DNA of 64,000 nt from Opitutia bacterium (GTDB lineage: Bacteria > Verrucomicrobiota > Verrucomicrobiia > Opitutales > Opitutaceae), in contig CANGCX010000003.1 of the NCBI GenBank assembly GCA_947452315.1, forward strand, positions 1 through 64,000, read 5' to 3'. Under the pieces are notes generated by a model. That model ran no database searches. It was not told the origin of the DNA and saw only the letters and a list, made by a program, of their open reading frames with translations. Below, piece after piece: positions 11,883 through 21,056 of the stretch. A program made the translations under genes and the position numbers. Each line of letters opens with the position of its first letter. Positions within the stretch are counted from its first letter, which is position 1.

Positions 11883-12608
11883 ATGCTTCTGATCGGTCTC
11901 GATCTGGCGTGGGGTGAAAAAAATTCCGACGGCGTCTGTCTGATCCGTTACGCGCGTCGTCGCGCTCGCATACTCGGGTACGCTTACCCGCGCGGTGATG
12001 ACGCTCTGATCGCCGCTTTGGTGCCCCACTTAAAGCCCGACGAGCCGGCCTTTGCTGCTATCGACGCGCCCATTGTGTGCCCCAATCCCACGGGCGCCCG
12101 TCCCGTTGACCGGCTCACTCATACGCTCTTTCACCGCGAACACGCCGCCTGCCACCCCGCCAACCTCACGCAATGCCCCCGCCCGCCGCGCGTTTTAGCG
12201 CGCCTCGCGACCGACTTGGGCTTTGTAGCGGGTTGGCAAGATTCCGGATTGCGCCTAGCTACTGAGGTATATCCGCACCCTGCGATGGTCCGATTCTTTC
12301 GCCTGCCACGCATCATCAAATATAAAAAAGGGCGGGTTGCCGACCGTCGCCGCGAATTTCGCCGCCTCCAGCGTCTCCTTCGAGCTTTGCTCGCTGCCGA
12401 ATTCCCCTTTCTCACCCTAGATGCTGAAACGAAAATACTCCTCGCTGCCCCTTGGAGCAAACCGGTCGAAGACCGCACCGACGCGCTCTTCTGCGCTCTC
12501 ATTGCTCTCTGGCACGTGCACCATCAAGGTGCTCGCAGCGAAATCCTCGGTGAGATCACCACGGGATTTATCCTGCTCCCCTCCAGCTCAAGCATGGCCA
12601 AACTGTAG
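11883..12608 (+). CDS. DUF429 family (predicted RNase H-like nuclease)
   Basis: MLLIGLDLAWGEKNSDG, AIDAPIVCPN, ATEVYPHP, DRTDALFCALIA motifs typical of DUF429. Confidence 0.8.
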   Translation: MLLIGLDLAWGEKNSDGVCLIRYARRRARILGYAYPRGDDALIAALVPHLKPDEPAFAAIDAPIVCPNPTGARPVDRLTHTLFHREHAACHPANLTQCPRPPRVLARLATDLGFVAGWQDSGLRLATEVYPHPAMVRFFRLPRIIKYKKGRVADRRREFRRLQRLLRALLAAEFPFLTLDAETKILLAAPWSKPVEDRTDALFCALIALWHVHHQGARSEILGEITTGFILLPSSSSMAKL

Positions 12609-12674
12609 AAACTGAGCCCAGGCACTTTCTGCGGCTTGCTCTTTTCACCCCACTTTGCGGCTATTGACTCGCTC

Positions 12675-14021
12675 ATGAAAGTCACCGGCCTCGCCCTCGT
12701 TCCACCTCCGACCGCTGCCGATCTTCCCAAGGTCACACCCGAGTTGCTCGCCTCCGTCCTCGCGCGCTATTCGCGCAGCAACGAGGGCCTCGACGCCATT
12801 ATGGCCAAGGTCGATATCGCTAACCCCGAGGCCTCCATTGACCGTATCCTCAAATTTGTTGATTACGGCCACGCATCTATAGGTGGCCTCACTGGCGGTC
12901 TCGCTATCGCCCTGGACGGCGTATCGATGTGGCTCGCTTATAAAATTTTCGAAATCGCGCAAATGGCCGACGGTCAGGAATCCTCCACGCGTTACATCAC
13001 GATGGACGCCGCCAACGTCCCCACGGCCGAAGAACTCGGTATTCCCGCCGATCTCGCACCGCGTTGGCGCGATATCGTCTCCCGTTCCTTCGCCGCCTAT
13101 CACGCCGAATACGCCCGTCTCGACGCTCTCGCCGTCGCCCAACCCGATCTTGTGCGTTTACCCCCCGACGCCAAACCAATCGTCGTCACACGCCTGCGCA
13201 AAAACTATGCTCTGGATCGCGCCCGTTATTTTATCCCGCTCGCCACGCGCACTAACCTCGGCCTCGTCCAAACTTCGCGCATGTGGGCTGTCACGGTTAA
13301 ACACCTCGACTCGCTTCCGCACCCCGAAGCCCGTGCCGCCGCTGCGCTCATCCGTGCTGAACTCATCAAGCAATCCCCGCGTCTCACGCGTCACAGTTTC
13401 GCTGAAAAATCCTACGAAGAGCAATCTCGCCAAGATCTCGCCGCTTCGCTCTCGCTCGGACTTGCCCGCCTATCAGCCGCTCCGCTCGCTGATGAAGTTT
13501 GGGTGCATGTAGATCGTACTACCGCACCATTTCTTGCGGAGACGCAATCGGTCGCCGAGGCCCTTAAAGATCGTGGCAACCGCTACGCCCAACAAGGTAC
13601 CGCCACTCGTCGCATGCGCGTTAGTTTCGCTTGGAACAATATGGCCATTGCCGAGCTCCGCGATCTCAACCGTCACCGCACCGGCCATCGTTATACGCCG
13701 ATGATCCAAGCCGGCTTCTATCTCCCGCAGGAGATCACGCACGCCGCTCACTCGAAGCTCCTTGACGATCAAATGGTGCTCACACGCGAGCTCATGCAAC
13801 GCGGCTCGGCCACTTACGTGTACTCTTTGCTACTCGGCGCACAGACGCCTTTCGAACATAGCACTCATGGTGATAAATTCATATACGAGGCCGAATTGCG
13901 CACCGGTATGGGTGCGCACTTTCGTTACGCTGATCATCTCTCCGCCGCTCTCCGCGCATTTTTCGCACAAGTACCTGAAGCTCGTGCTTGGGTGGTCGAA
14001 GGCACCGCGGAACCGGAATAG
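12675..14021 (+). CDS. FAD-dependent thymidylate synthase-like protein (tandem ThyX domains)
   Basis: DYGHASIGG...ADGQESSTRY in the N-half and LNRHRTGHRY in the C-half, resembling parts of the ThyX RHRxxSxNExSxRY motif; ATG 12675 (MKVTGLALVPPP) preferred over 12636. Confidence 0.75.
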   Translation: MKVTGLALVPPPTAADLPKVTPELLASVLARYSRSNEGLDAIMAKVDIANPEASIDRILKFVDYGHASIGGLTGGLAIALDGVSMWLAYKIFEIAQMADGQESSTRYITMDAANVPTAEELGIPADLAPRWRDIVSRSFAAYHAEYARLDALAVAQPDLVRLPPDAKPIVVTRLRKNYALDRARYFIPLATRTNLGLVQTSRMWAVTVKHLDSLPHPEARAAAALIRAELIKQSPRLTRHSFAEKSYEEQSRQDLAASLSLGLARLSAAPLADEVWVHVDRTTAPFLAETQSVAEALKDRGNRYAQQGTATRRMRVSFAWNNMAIAELRDLNRHRTGHRYTPMIQAGFYLPQEITHAAHSKLLDDQMVLTRELMQRGSATYVYSLLLGAQTPFEHSTHGDKFIYEAELRTGMGAHFRYADHLSAALRAFFAQVPEARAWVVEGTAEPE

Positions 14022-14048
14022 CCCATAGTCTCGTCACGCTCTTGTTCG

Positions 14049-14606
14049 ATGAAAACTAGCTGCGCATCATGCCTGGTCCTAGCGTTAGTATTTCTTCCAA
14101 GAGTGTACGCTGCCGACCCGGCCAAAGTCGAATACACCGAGCGCAACACGTCCTTCGCGCCTGCGGCGAGCGTTACGCCGTCCAAAACCACCCCTGAGAC
14201 TAACGCCACAATTCAACAGCGCCGTGTCACACCCAACGTCATGCCCCAATCCAGCACAACGGCCGACGAGCGGCGGGCTTCGACAGATGTAACCGAGACG
14301 CGCGAAAAAAAACTTCTCACGCCCGACTCCCACCGCCCGGAGTATAAGACACCCGAGCTTAACAACTACGATCACCGTCCCTCGAAATACCAGCCCGATA
14401 CCGAGCACGAAAAACCTAAGTTAGTGGAACGTTACCGCACTAACGTCTCGGCGGATACCCTGTCTCACCAAGGTCGCTTTACCGCCGCTGACCCCACCAC
14501 CAACGCGCGCATCAACCGCTTTATTTTTCGCCGTAACGTCGCAACTCCAACCGGCGCTCCTGCCGTTACACCTGCCGGATCTGCCCCTGCGTCCACGCCA
14601 AAGTAG
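14049..14606 (+). CDS. hypothetical secreted protein (Thr/Pro-rich)
   Basis: N-terminal signal-like MKTSCASCLVLALVFLPRVYA; low-complexity remainder; no recognised family. Confidence 0.5.
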   Translation: MKTSCASCLVLALVFLPRVYAADPAKVEYTERNTSFAPAASVTPSKTTPETNATIQQRRVTPNVMPQSSTTADERRASTDVTETREKKLLTPDSHRPEYKTPELNNYDHRPSKYQPDTEHEKPKLVERYRTNVSADTLSHQGRFTAADPTTNARINRFIFRRNVATPTGAPAVTPAGSAPASTPK

Positions 14607-14699
14607 TTTACAGTAATTTAGCTTAGTCCTTTTCGCGTCTTTTTAATCAAGATGTAGTTTGGCCTATTTTGGCGCGGGCCGCGATAAACTTACAACGGG

Positions 14700-14981
14700 T
14701 CATCTCGAGCGCCTAACACGTTCTTTTTCTGCTTCACGTTCCTCTTCAAGTCGTGCTCGCTCGCTGACGATTTGTTTTTGGATTTTATCTACGTCCTCTG
14801 CATTTTGCGAGGCATAGGCCTGATTTAATTGCTGCTTTAGAAAGATTTCCCGCTCCGCGATTTTTCCCTTAAACAGTGTGTCTACATCCGCGAGCCTAGC
14901 CTTTTTTTCGGGAGTGAGAGGTTTCTCTGCCGGCGAAGATTTATCGAGCCGTTCCATTGCAAGTTCGTAGGCACTTTTCAT
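14700..14981 (-). CDS. small hypothetical charged coiled-coil-like protein (93 aa)
   Basis: MKSAYELAMERLDKSSPAEKPLTPEKKARLADVD...; start reset to ATG 14981. Confidence 0.65.
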   Translation of the reverse strand: MKSAYELAMERLDKSSPAEKPLTPEKKARLADVDTLFKGKIAEREIFLKQQLNQAYASQNAEDVDKIQKQIVSERARLEEEREAEKERVRRSR

Positions 14982-15144
14982 AGTTATCGAGTATGATGGG
15001 GTAAACCGATAGAATAAACCGAAAAATCTTCTGCGATTTATCAGATTTTTTTTGAACTCAGTTATTAGAACAAACTTCTGCCCTTCCACGCTTAACTGAA
15101 ATACCTTTTCATCGGCCCGGTTTCCCGAAGATTAACAGCACGAC

Positions 15145-16494
15145 ATGCCCGCCGCGGACCAACCTGATTTTTTTGCAGAAGAGCCTGCGCCGAATGTGCT
15201 CGCTCAGGCCGAAAAACGTGCCGGCGCACATCAACCACTCGCCGCGCGAATGCGTCCTCGCCGTCTCGTCGAGGTAGTGGGTCAGGAGCATATTCTTAAG
15301 CCCGATAGCTTGCTACCGCGGCTGGTTGCGCAGAATCGCTTTGGCTCGCTCCTCTTTTACGGCCCACCCGGTTGCGGCAAGACTAGTATCGCCGAAGCCA
15401 TCGCGCATGAGACGGGCAGTCGCTTCGTGCGCATCAACGCAGTAATGTCCAACGTCGCGGAGTTACGCGAAATCCTTGCTGCCGCACGTCGTCGCCCCGA
15501 GGCGGCCACGATTCTATTTATCGACGAGCTCCACCGGTTCAATAAATCACAACAAGACCTGCTCTTGCCCGATGTCGAGGAAGGCACCGTTCGACTCATC
15601 GGCGCGACGACTCACAACCCGGGATTTTACGTCAACCCGCCGCTACTTTCGCGCAGCCATCTTTTTCGCCTCGAGCCTCTTGCGCCGTCTGCCATCGCGG
15701 GGGTTCTCACCGCGGCTCTCGTTGATAAAGAACGCGGGCTCGGCGCGCGCGGTGTTAGCGCTGAGCCAAAGCTCCTAGCTGATCTCGCGGTACTATGCGA
15801 CGGTGATTTGCGCCGCGCGCTTAATGCTCTCGAAGTGCTTGTGCTTGGCTTGCCTGAGTGCGCGCAGCTCACGGCGGGTGATCTTGAAGTTTTTGCCCGC
15901 GAGCGCCGGATTAGGTACGACGCCGACGAAGACGAACACTACGACACTATTTCCGCGTATATTAAAAGTTGCCGCGGTAGTGATCCCGACGCCGCGATGT
16001 ATTGGTTGGCCAAAATGCTCGCCGGAGGCGAAGACCCGCGTTTTATCGCGCGTCGCCTCGTGATATTAGCCAGCGAAGATGTGGGCCTGGCTGATCCCCA
16101 GGCGCTCCCGCTCACAGTCGCGGCGCATCATGCGTGTGATTTTATCGGCCTGCCCGAGGCCGAACTTACTCTCGCGCACGCCACGCTGTATATCGCGACC
16201 GCGCCAAAAAGTAATTCCGCGACGCTGGCACTGGCCGCTGCACACGCCGCGTTGAAATCCGCTCCAGTTCAACCCATTCCGCTCCCACTCCGCGACAAGA
16301 GCGGTGTCGCCAGCAAGCAAAACGCGCACGGTAAAGGCTATCTCTACTCACACGATTTTCCGGAAAATATTTCGGGTCAAAATTACCTCGAAAAACCGCT
16401 GGCACTTTACTCGCCGAAAACCGCGGGCTGGGAAGCAAAAATCGCCGACCGCCTCGCGCGGTGGCAGGAATTGAGAATCCAACGTGCGCCATGA
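15145..16494 (+). CDS. rarA: replication-associated recombination protein A (AAA+ ATPase, MgsA/RarA)
   Basis: RPRRLVEVVGQEHIL, Walker A GPPGCGKTS, FIDELHRFNKSQQD, C-terminal YLYSHDFPENISGQNYLEK. Confidence 0.95.
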   Translation: MPAADQPDFFAEEPAPNVLAQAEKRAGAHQPLAARMRPRRLVEVVGQEHILKPDSLLPRLVAQNRFGSLLFYGPPGCGKTSIAEAIAHETGSRFVRINAVMSNVAELREILAAARRRPEAATILFIDELHRFNKSQQDLLLPDVEEGTVRLIGATTHNPGFYVNPPLLSRSHLFRLEPLAPSAIAGVLTAALVDKERGLGARGVSAEPKLLADLAVLCDGDLRRALNALEVLVLGLPECAQLTAGDLEVFARERRIRYDADEDEHYDTISAYIKSCRGSDPDAAMYWLAKMLAGGEDPRFIARRLVILASEDVGLADPQALPLTVAAHHACDFIGLPEAELTLAHATLYIATAPKSNSATLALAAAHAALKSAPVQPIPLPLRDKSGVASKQNAHGKGYLYSHDFPENISGQNYLEKPLALYSPKTAGWEAKIADRLARWQELRIQRAP

Positions 16495-16991
16495 TGTACC
16501 GTGTTTTATTTATTTTTACTGGGTTCTTAGTGATGGGCGTGCTCTGCGGTTGCGGCCCGGCCCAACCTGAGGTCAAACGCGTCATACGTGACGACGCTAC
16601 GATCATGCGTGAGTGGCTCTACGGCCCGCGTTCCACCGAGTCGGGCGTCGTTTGGCAGTCAAGCGGCTTAGGGATTCGTCTTCTCGCAGCCGGCGCCGGT
16701 GTTGCGCCGACGCGCGCGGATCGCGTGCGTGTGCATTACCTTTGCACTTTGAAGGATGGAAAAGTGATCGACGATTCGCGCTCGCGGGGCGTGCCGGCGG
16801 ATTTGGTGGTGAAGACGCTTATCGCCGGCTGGGCTGAGGGCATGGAGGTGCTCAAACCGGGCGGTAAAGCAGAGTTTTTTATCCCGCCCTCACTTGGCTA
16901 TGGCACGATGGGCGGCGGCGGGGTGCCCGCGGGAGCAGGACTGATTTTTGAAGTTGAGCTGCTCGCAGTGAATCCCTCGACCGCCAAATAA
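16491..16991 (+). CDS. FKBP-type peptidyl-prolyl cis-trans isomerase (probable lipoprotein/secreted)
   Basis: RVRVHYLCTLKDGKVIDDS...VLKPGGKAEFFIPPSLGYGTMGGG..IPAGAGLIFEVELL FKBP signature; ATGA overlap with rarA. Confidence 0.9.
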   Translation: MMYRVLFIFTGFLVMGVLCGCGPAQPEVKRVIRDDATIMREWLYGPRSTESGVVWQSSGLGIRLLAAGAGVAPTRADRVRVHYLCTLKDGKVIDDSRSRGVPADLVVKTLIAGWAEGMEVLKPGGKAEFFIPPSLGYGTMGGGGVPAGAGLIFEVELLAVNPSTAK

Positions 16992-17000
16992 TTTTACCCC

Positions 17001-18386
17001 ATGAACCCTGAAATCACGAAGCGTACGGATTGGAAACTTGATCCGGTGTTGATGATGTTTTTCGCGTTGGCTATCGCCGTCGTGATGACGTGGGTGGTGC
17101 CGTCGGGTAAATTTTCCCGTGAACCCAGTGGTTTGGTGAAACCGGGCACTTACGCCACGGTTACCAAAGAAATTTCTCCGGCTGCGCTACTGCCGCGCGC
17201 GGCAGAAGGCGCAAAACTGCAGCCGGCGAGTCCGGCCTCGATCGTGACCGCAATTCCAGCAGGTATGGTCAAGGCGGCGAGTCTGATCTTCATGATTACG
17301 GCTCTCGGCGGCATGTTTGGTGTGCTGCGGGCGACAGGCACCCTCGAGATCGCTATCGATCGACTTCTCGTTTTCACGGGTGGCAAAACAACTCTGCTGA
17401 CGACGGTGCTCATGATTGCAATTTCAGCCGGGAGCACGTTTCTCGGGTTAATTTCAGAATATTTACTCATCATTCCGCTTTTTTTGGCACTTTCAAAACG
17501 GCTCGGGTTGCAGCCAATGTTTGGCTTCGCACTTGTTACAGTTTCAGCAAAAATTGGCTACATCGCTTCGGTGGCTAATCCAGTGATTCTAATGGTAGCG
17601 CAGCCTATCGCAGGTTTGCCCATTTTCAGCGGTTTCATCTTCCGGCTGGTGTTGTGGCTAGTATTTATGGCGGTCGGTATTTTTTACGTTATGCGACTCG
17701 CTCGTGAACCAGCGGTGATGATGGCCCCGATTCAGGCGACGTCTTTGTCCGGACGGCACACGGCGATTATCGCTATTCTTGGAGGGGCCGTTTTTACTCT
17801 AGTTTACTGCGCGGCAGAGCGTGATTGGCGTGACCCTGAGTTTGCGGCGTTCTATCTTTTTATGGCACTGTTGCTAGCGGCGGTGGGCGGGCTCGCGCCA
17901 AGGCGGGCGGTGCAGTGCTTAGTTGAAGGGATGCGCTCAATGGTACTTGCGGGATTTCTGGTAGGCATGGCGAAGGGAGTCGAAGTCATCCTGCAAAACG
18001 GGCAAATCCTTGATACGATTGTAAACGTGCTCGCGAGTTGGGCAGCTCATCTGCCGCGTGCTATGATCGCCATGTCCCTAGTCTTTATCGAAATGTTTTT
18101 AGGACTGCTTATTCCTTCAGGTTCGGCGAAGGCTGCAATCAGCATGCCTATCTTGGTGCCAGTGGCCCATGTCGCAGGCATTTCTGGTCAAACCACCGTG
18201 TTGGCCTATTTGATGGGCAACGGCCTGATCAACATGTTCGCTCCCACCTCGGGAATGTTACTAGCTTATTTGGCGACCGCAGACATCCCCTACGGGAAGT
18301 GGCTACGTTATTCGCTGCCGCTTTTCCTTGGACTGACTGCGCTAGCGTTGCTGGCTGTTTATATCGCGGTGGCTATCGGCTACTGA
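17001..18386 (+). CDS. YfcC / C4-dicarboxylate-carrier family membrane transporter
   Basis: ~12 TM; LDPVLMMFFALAIAVVMTWVVPSGKF, LIPSGSAKAAISMPILVPVAHVAGISGQTTVLAYLMGNGLINMFAPTSG. Confidence 0.8.
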   Translation: MNPEITKRTDWKLDPVLMMFFALAIAVVMTWVVPSGKFSREPSGLVKPGTYATVTKEISPAALLPRAAEGAKLQPASPASIVTAIPAGMVKAASLIFMITALGGMFGVLRATGTLEIAIDRLLVFTGGKTTLLTTVLMIAISAGSTFLGLISEYLLIIPLFLALSKRLGLQPMFGFALVTVSAKIGYIASVANPVILMVAQPIAGLPIFSGFIFRLVLWLVFMAVGIFYVMRLAREPAVMMAPIQATSLSGRHTAIIAILGGAVFTLVYCAAERDWRDPEFAAFYLFMALLLAAVGGLAPRRAVQCLVEGMRSMVLAGFLVGMAKGVEVILQNGQILDTIVNVLASWAAHLPRAMIAMSLVFIEMFLGLLIPSGSAKAAISMPILVPVAHVAGISGQTTVLAYLMGNGLINMFAPTSGMLLAYLATADIPYGKWLRYSLPLFLGLTALALLAVYIAVAIGY

Positions 18387-18398
18387 CCCACGATCATA

Positions 18399-19883
18399 TT
18401 AAGGCGCGATCGTGAGTTCGCCGATATCCGCTTGCGGCAGGATCGCGCGCAGGTGCTTGACTCCGGCGGGAGTGACTTTGCTTCCGAAGAGATAGAGTTG
18501 CCTAACCGCAGTTATACCGTCGAACGCGCTAAGCGCTTCGTCGGTGACGGCGGTCGAGCAGAGGTTGAGATAGGTAAGGTTTTTCAAGGCGCGGAGTTCG
18601 CTGAGTGTGACGCCGGTTAGGGCGGTGCGCTCGAGGTTCAGACGCTCCAAGGCAATAAAGGTTTTTAATGTGTCGAGACTAGTGTCGCTCAAGCGCGTGC
18701 CGCCTAATTCGGCTTCGACGATGAACGCGGAGATAGGTGCAAGGGCTGCAAGTTCAGCATCACCGAAGGATTTTTCGGCGCCGCGAGTCTGTAGCGAGAG
18801 GCCGTCACCGGTGCGGGCGGAAATGGCGGTGATTTTGACGCGGAGCTTTTTCTCTAAGGTGGCGATCTGCCCGCGCAGGGCACTGTAATCGCCGACGCGC
18901 GGTTTATAGGCGGGCGTCTCGGGTGTCGCGATGGATAAGCTGAGGCCGGAGAGGAGCGTTGAGATTTCGAGCGGGGCTTCTTTGACGGAGGCGATGAGCG
19001 TGTCGCGTGATGCTCCTTGCTTGATCCACCAACGAATAAGGGTGATCTCCGCCGCGCTCGGGCGGGCTTTTTTCTTGGGCGGCATAACTTTCTCGTCGCT
19101 GGGATCAAGAAGCATGCGTTGGAGCAGTTCGCTCCTGGCGGTATCGCCAGGTGTTACGGCGGGTTTGCCGGATTTTCCGCCAGCGAGGAGAGCGGCGAAG
19201 GTGTCCATACGATAATCGCCTTTTTCTTTATCGGCAGCATGGCAGGAAAAACAGTGCTTCTCGAGTATGGGGCGGACGGCGCCGCCGAAGACGGTATCTT
19301 TGGCGTAGGTTTCGGATATCGGTTTTTCCCGGATGTGTAGAATTTTTTTAATCGTGGGCGGGAGAGGCTCAGTGAGATAATCCTCACCGTGGGTGAGTGA
19401 GCCGCCTTGGTGGGCGGCCCAGGCGAGGGCGCTCAGACATCCAACAAGCGAAAGAACGTAGAGGATGCGAGAGCGAGCACGCATGATCCAAGCGAGTGCG
19501 GTGGCGATGGCGACAGTGATGCCTCCCCATAGGTGATTTTCCAGCGTTCCACCTTCGTGGCCATCGGCGCGCATGAGAGCCAAACCAGCGAATACAGAGA
19601 GTACGGCGCTTAGAAAACTAAGCGTGAGAACCGTACCGGCGGTTTCTCGCAGCGCGGCGCGGTGGCGACCCAGAATTTCCAAAAGCGGGACTAGCAGCAA
19701 AAGCGCGATTGGAAAATGAACGAGTAGAGGATGTAGCCTGCCAAGCAAGCGAAGCCCGCCACCGTGGGCTATGCCATCGGGTGCAAACGCCAGGGCGGCG
19801 GCGACCGTTGCGCCACTAAGTGCTGTGGCGACGGTTAGGCGGGGCAGAAGTTTAGGCTTATTGGCAGACATCAACTCGGGCAA
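18399..19883 (-). CDS. membrane DUF2231-like + Planctomycete-type cytochrome c (CxxCH) + leucine-rich repeat protein
   Basis: LGRLHPLLVHFPIALLLLVPLLEILG; ILEKHCFSCHAADKEKGDYRMD...VMPPKKKARPSAAEI; C-terminal LxxLxL repeats (LTYLNLCSTAVTDEAL). Confidence 0.8.
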   Translation of the reverse strand: MPELMSANKPKLLPRLTVATALSGATVAAALAFAPDGIAHGGGLRLLGRLHPLLVHFPIALLLLVPLLEILGRHRAALRETAGTVLTLSFLSAVLSVFAGLALMRADGHEGGTLENHLWGGITVAIATALAWIMRARSRILYVLSLVGCLSALAWAAHQGGSLTHGEDYLTEPLPPTIKKILHIREKPISETYAKDTVFGGAVRPILEKHCFSCHAADKEKGDYRMDTFAALLAGGKSGKPAVTPGDTARSELLQRMLLDPSDEKVMPPKKKARPSAAEITLIRWWIKQGASRDTLIASVKEAPLEISTLLSGLSLSIATPETPAYKPRVGDYSALRGQIATLEKKLRVKITAISARTGDGLSLQTRGAEKSFGDAELAALAPISAFIVEAELGGTRLSDTSLDTLKTFIALERLNLERTALTGVTLSELRALKNLTYLNLCSTAVTDEALSAFDGITAVRQLYLFGSKVTPAGVKHLRAILPQADIGELTIAP

Positions 19884-19959
19884 TACGGACAGAGGAAAAG
19901 AAACAGCGTGGGGCGCCCCGCCAGCATTTAAAAAATGCAGGCGGGGTGTTGAAAGAAAC

Positions 19960-21012
19960 TCAGCTCAGTTTGCGCAGGAGCGTGAGGCGACCGATCGGGA
20001 GCCATTCGGCGACGAGAATGTCGCCGTTGTTCAGGAAGATCGCACCGTGCGGCGTGATGAATTCGCCGGGGGTGAACTCGGCGCGCGTTTGCGAGCGGCG
20101 GGAGCCGGTCTTACCATTGTGCGCGATGCCGTCGCCTAGTTGGGCGATGACGTTGTATTCTTTGTCGATAAGGCAGACTTGGCTGTCGAGGTCGGGGCAG
20201 AGCATGAGGTCGCCGCGCACATCGAAATGACAGGGTTGGCGGAGCTTGGTGTCGTCCTTAATTGTGCGGATGTGTTTGCCGTCGAGCGTGTAGGTTTGGA
20301 TACGGCGGTTGCCGCGGTCGGCGATGACGAGTACGGGATCCTTGCCGCGTGTGTCGACGTATTGGCCGTGGGGGTTGTTAATTTCGTTGTCCCCTTTACC
20401 CGGAGAGGAAATCTCTCCGAGAAATTTGCCGTCGATTGAGTAACGTAGCATACGGTAGGAGCCGTAGCCGTCGCCGATGTAGAAATCGCCGTTGGGAGCG
20501 AAGGCGATATTAGTTGGGATGAATTTGATGGGTGCAGCGCCGTAGGCGGCGTCTTCCCGTGGGTAGCCTTTGGACCATACCACCTCGCCGGTGAGGGTTG
20601 TCTTGATGACTTTGGAGCGGGTGGTGTCGCAGTGGTAGAGAAACTCTCGGTTGCCCTCTTTGCGGACGCCTAGGCCGTGGGCGCCACCGCGCATGTCTTC
20701 GCCGAAGGCGCGGACGAATTTGCCTTTCGCGTCGTAAACGACGATGGCCTCCGGACGCATCGAAGTGCTGTTGACGGTATGGGCGACGTAGATGAGGCCT
20801 TGGCTGTCTTGGGCAAGGCCTTGGGTGTCGCCCCAGACGAGGCCTTCGGGGGCGGTGAGCCAATCGTGAATCATCTCATAGCGGTGCTCGCCGGAGCCGG
20901 TGATGAGTTGGCCGGAGCCGGCTTTGTTAGCGGCGCGGATGAATGGCGCGGAGAACGCGGTGACGGCCGCTGTGGCGGCGACTTGAGTGAGGAAGGAACG
21001 ACGAGTTTGCAT
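19960..21012 (-). CDS. NHL-repeat (6-bladed beta-propeller) secreted protein, Tat-type signal
   Basis: MQTRRSFLTQVAATAAVTAFSAPFIRAA signal; NHL-like blades (VLVIADRGNRRIQTYTLDGKHIRTI); start reset to ATG 21012. Confidence 0.8.
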   Translation of the reverse strand: MQTRRSFLTQVAATAAVTAFSAPFIRAANKAGSGQLITGSGEHRYEMIHDWLTAPEGLVWGDTQGLAQDSQGLIYVAHTVNSTSMRPEAIVVYDAKGKFVRAFGEDMRGGAHGLGVRKEGNREFLYHCDTTRSKVIKTTLTGEVVWSKGYPREDAAYGAAPIKFIPTNIAFAPNGDFYIGDGYGSYRMLRYSIDGKFLGEISSPGKGDNEINNPHGQYVDTRGKDPVLVIADRGNRRIQTYTLDGKHIRTIKDDTKLRQPCHFDVRGDLMLCPDLDSQVCLIDKEYNVIAQLGDGIAHNGKTGSRRSQTRAEFTPGEFITPHGAIFLNNGDILVAEWLPIGRLTLLRKLS

Positions 21013-21056
21013 AGGGTGGAGGGGTTTGGAGTTGGGATTGAGGTGAGAAAAAGGGT

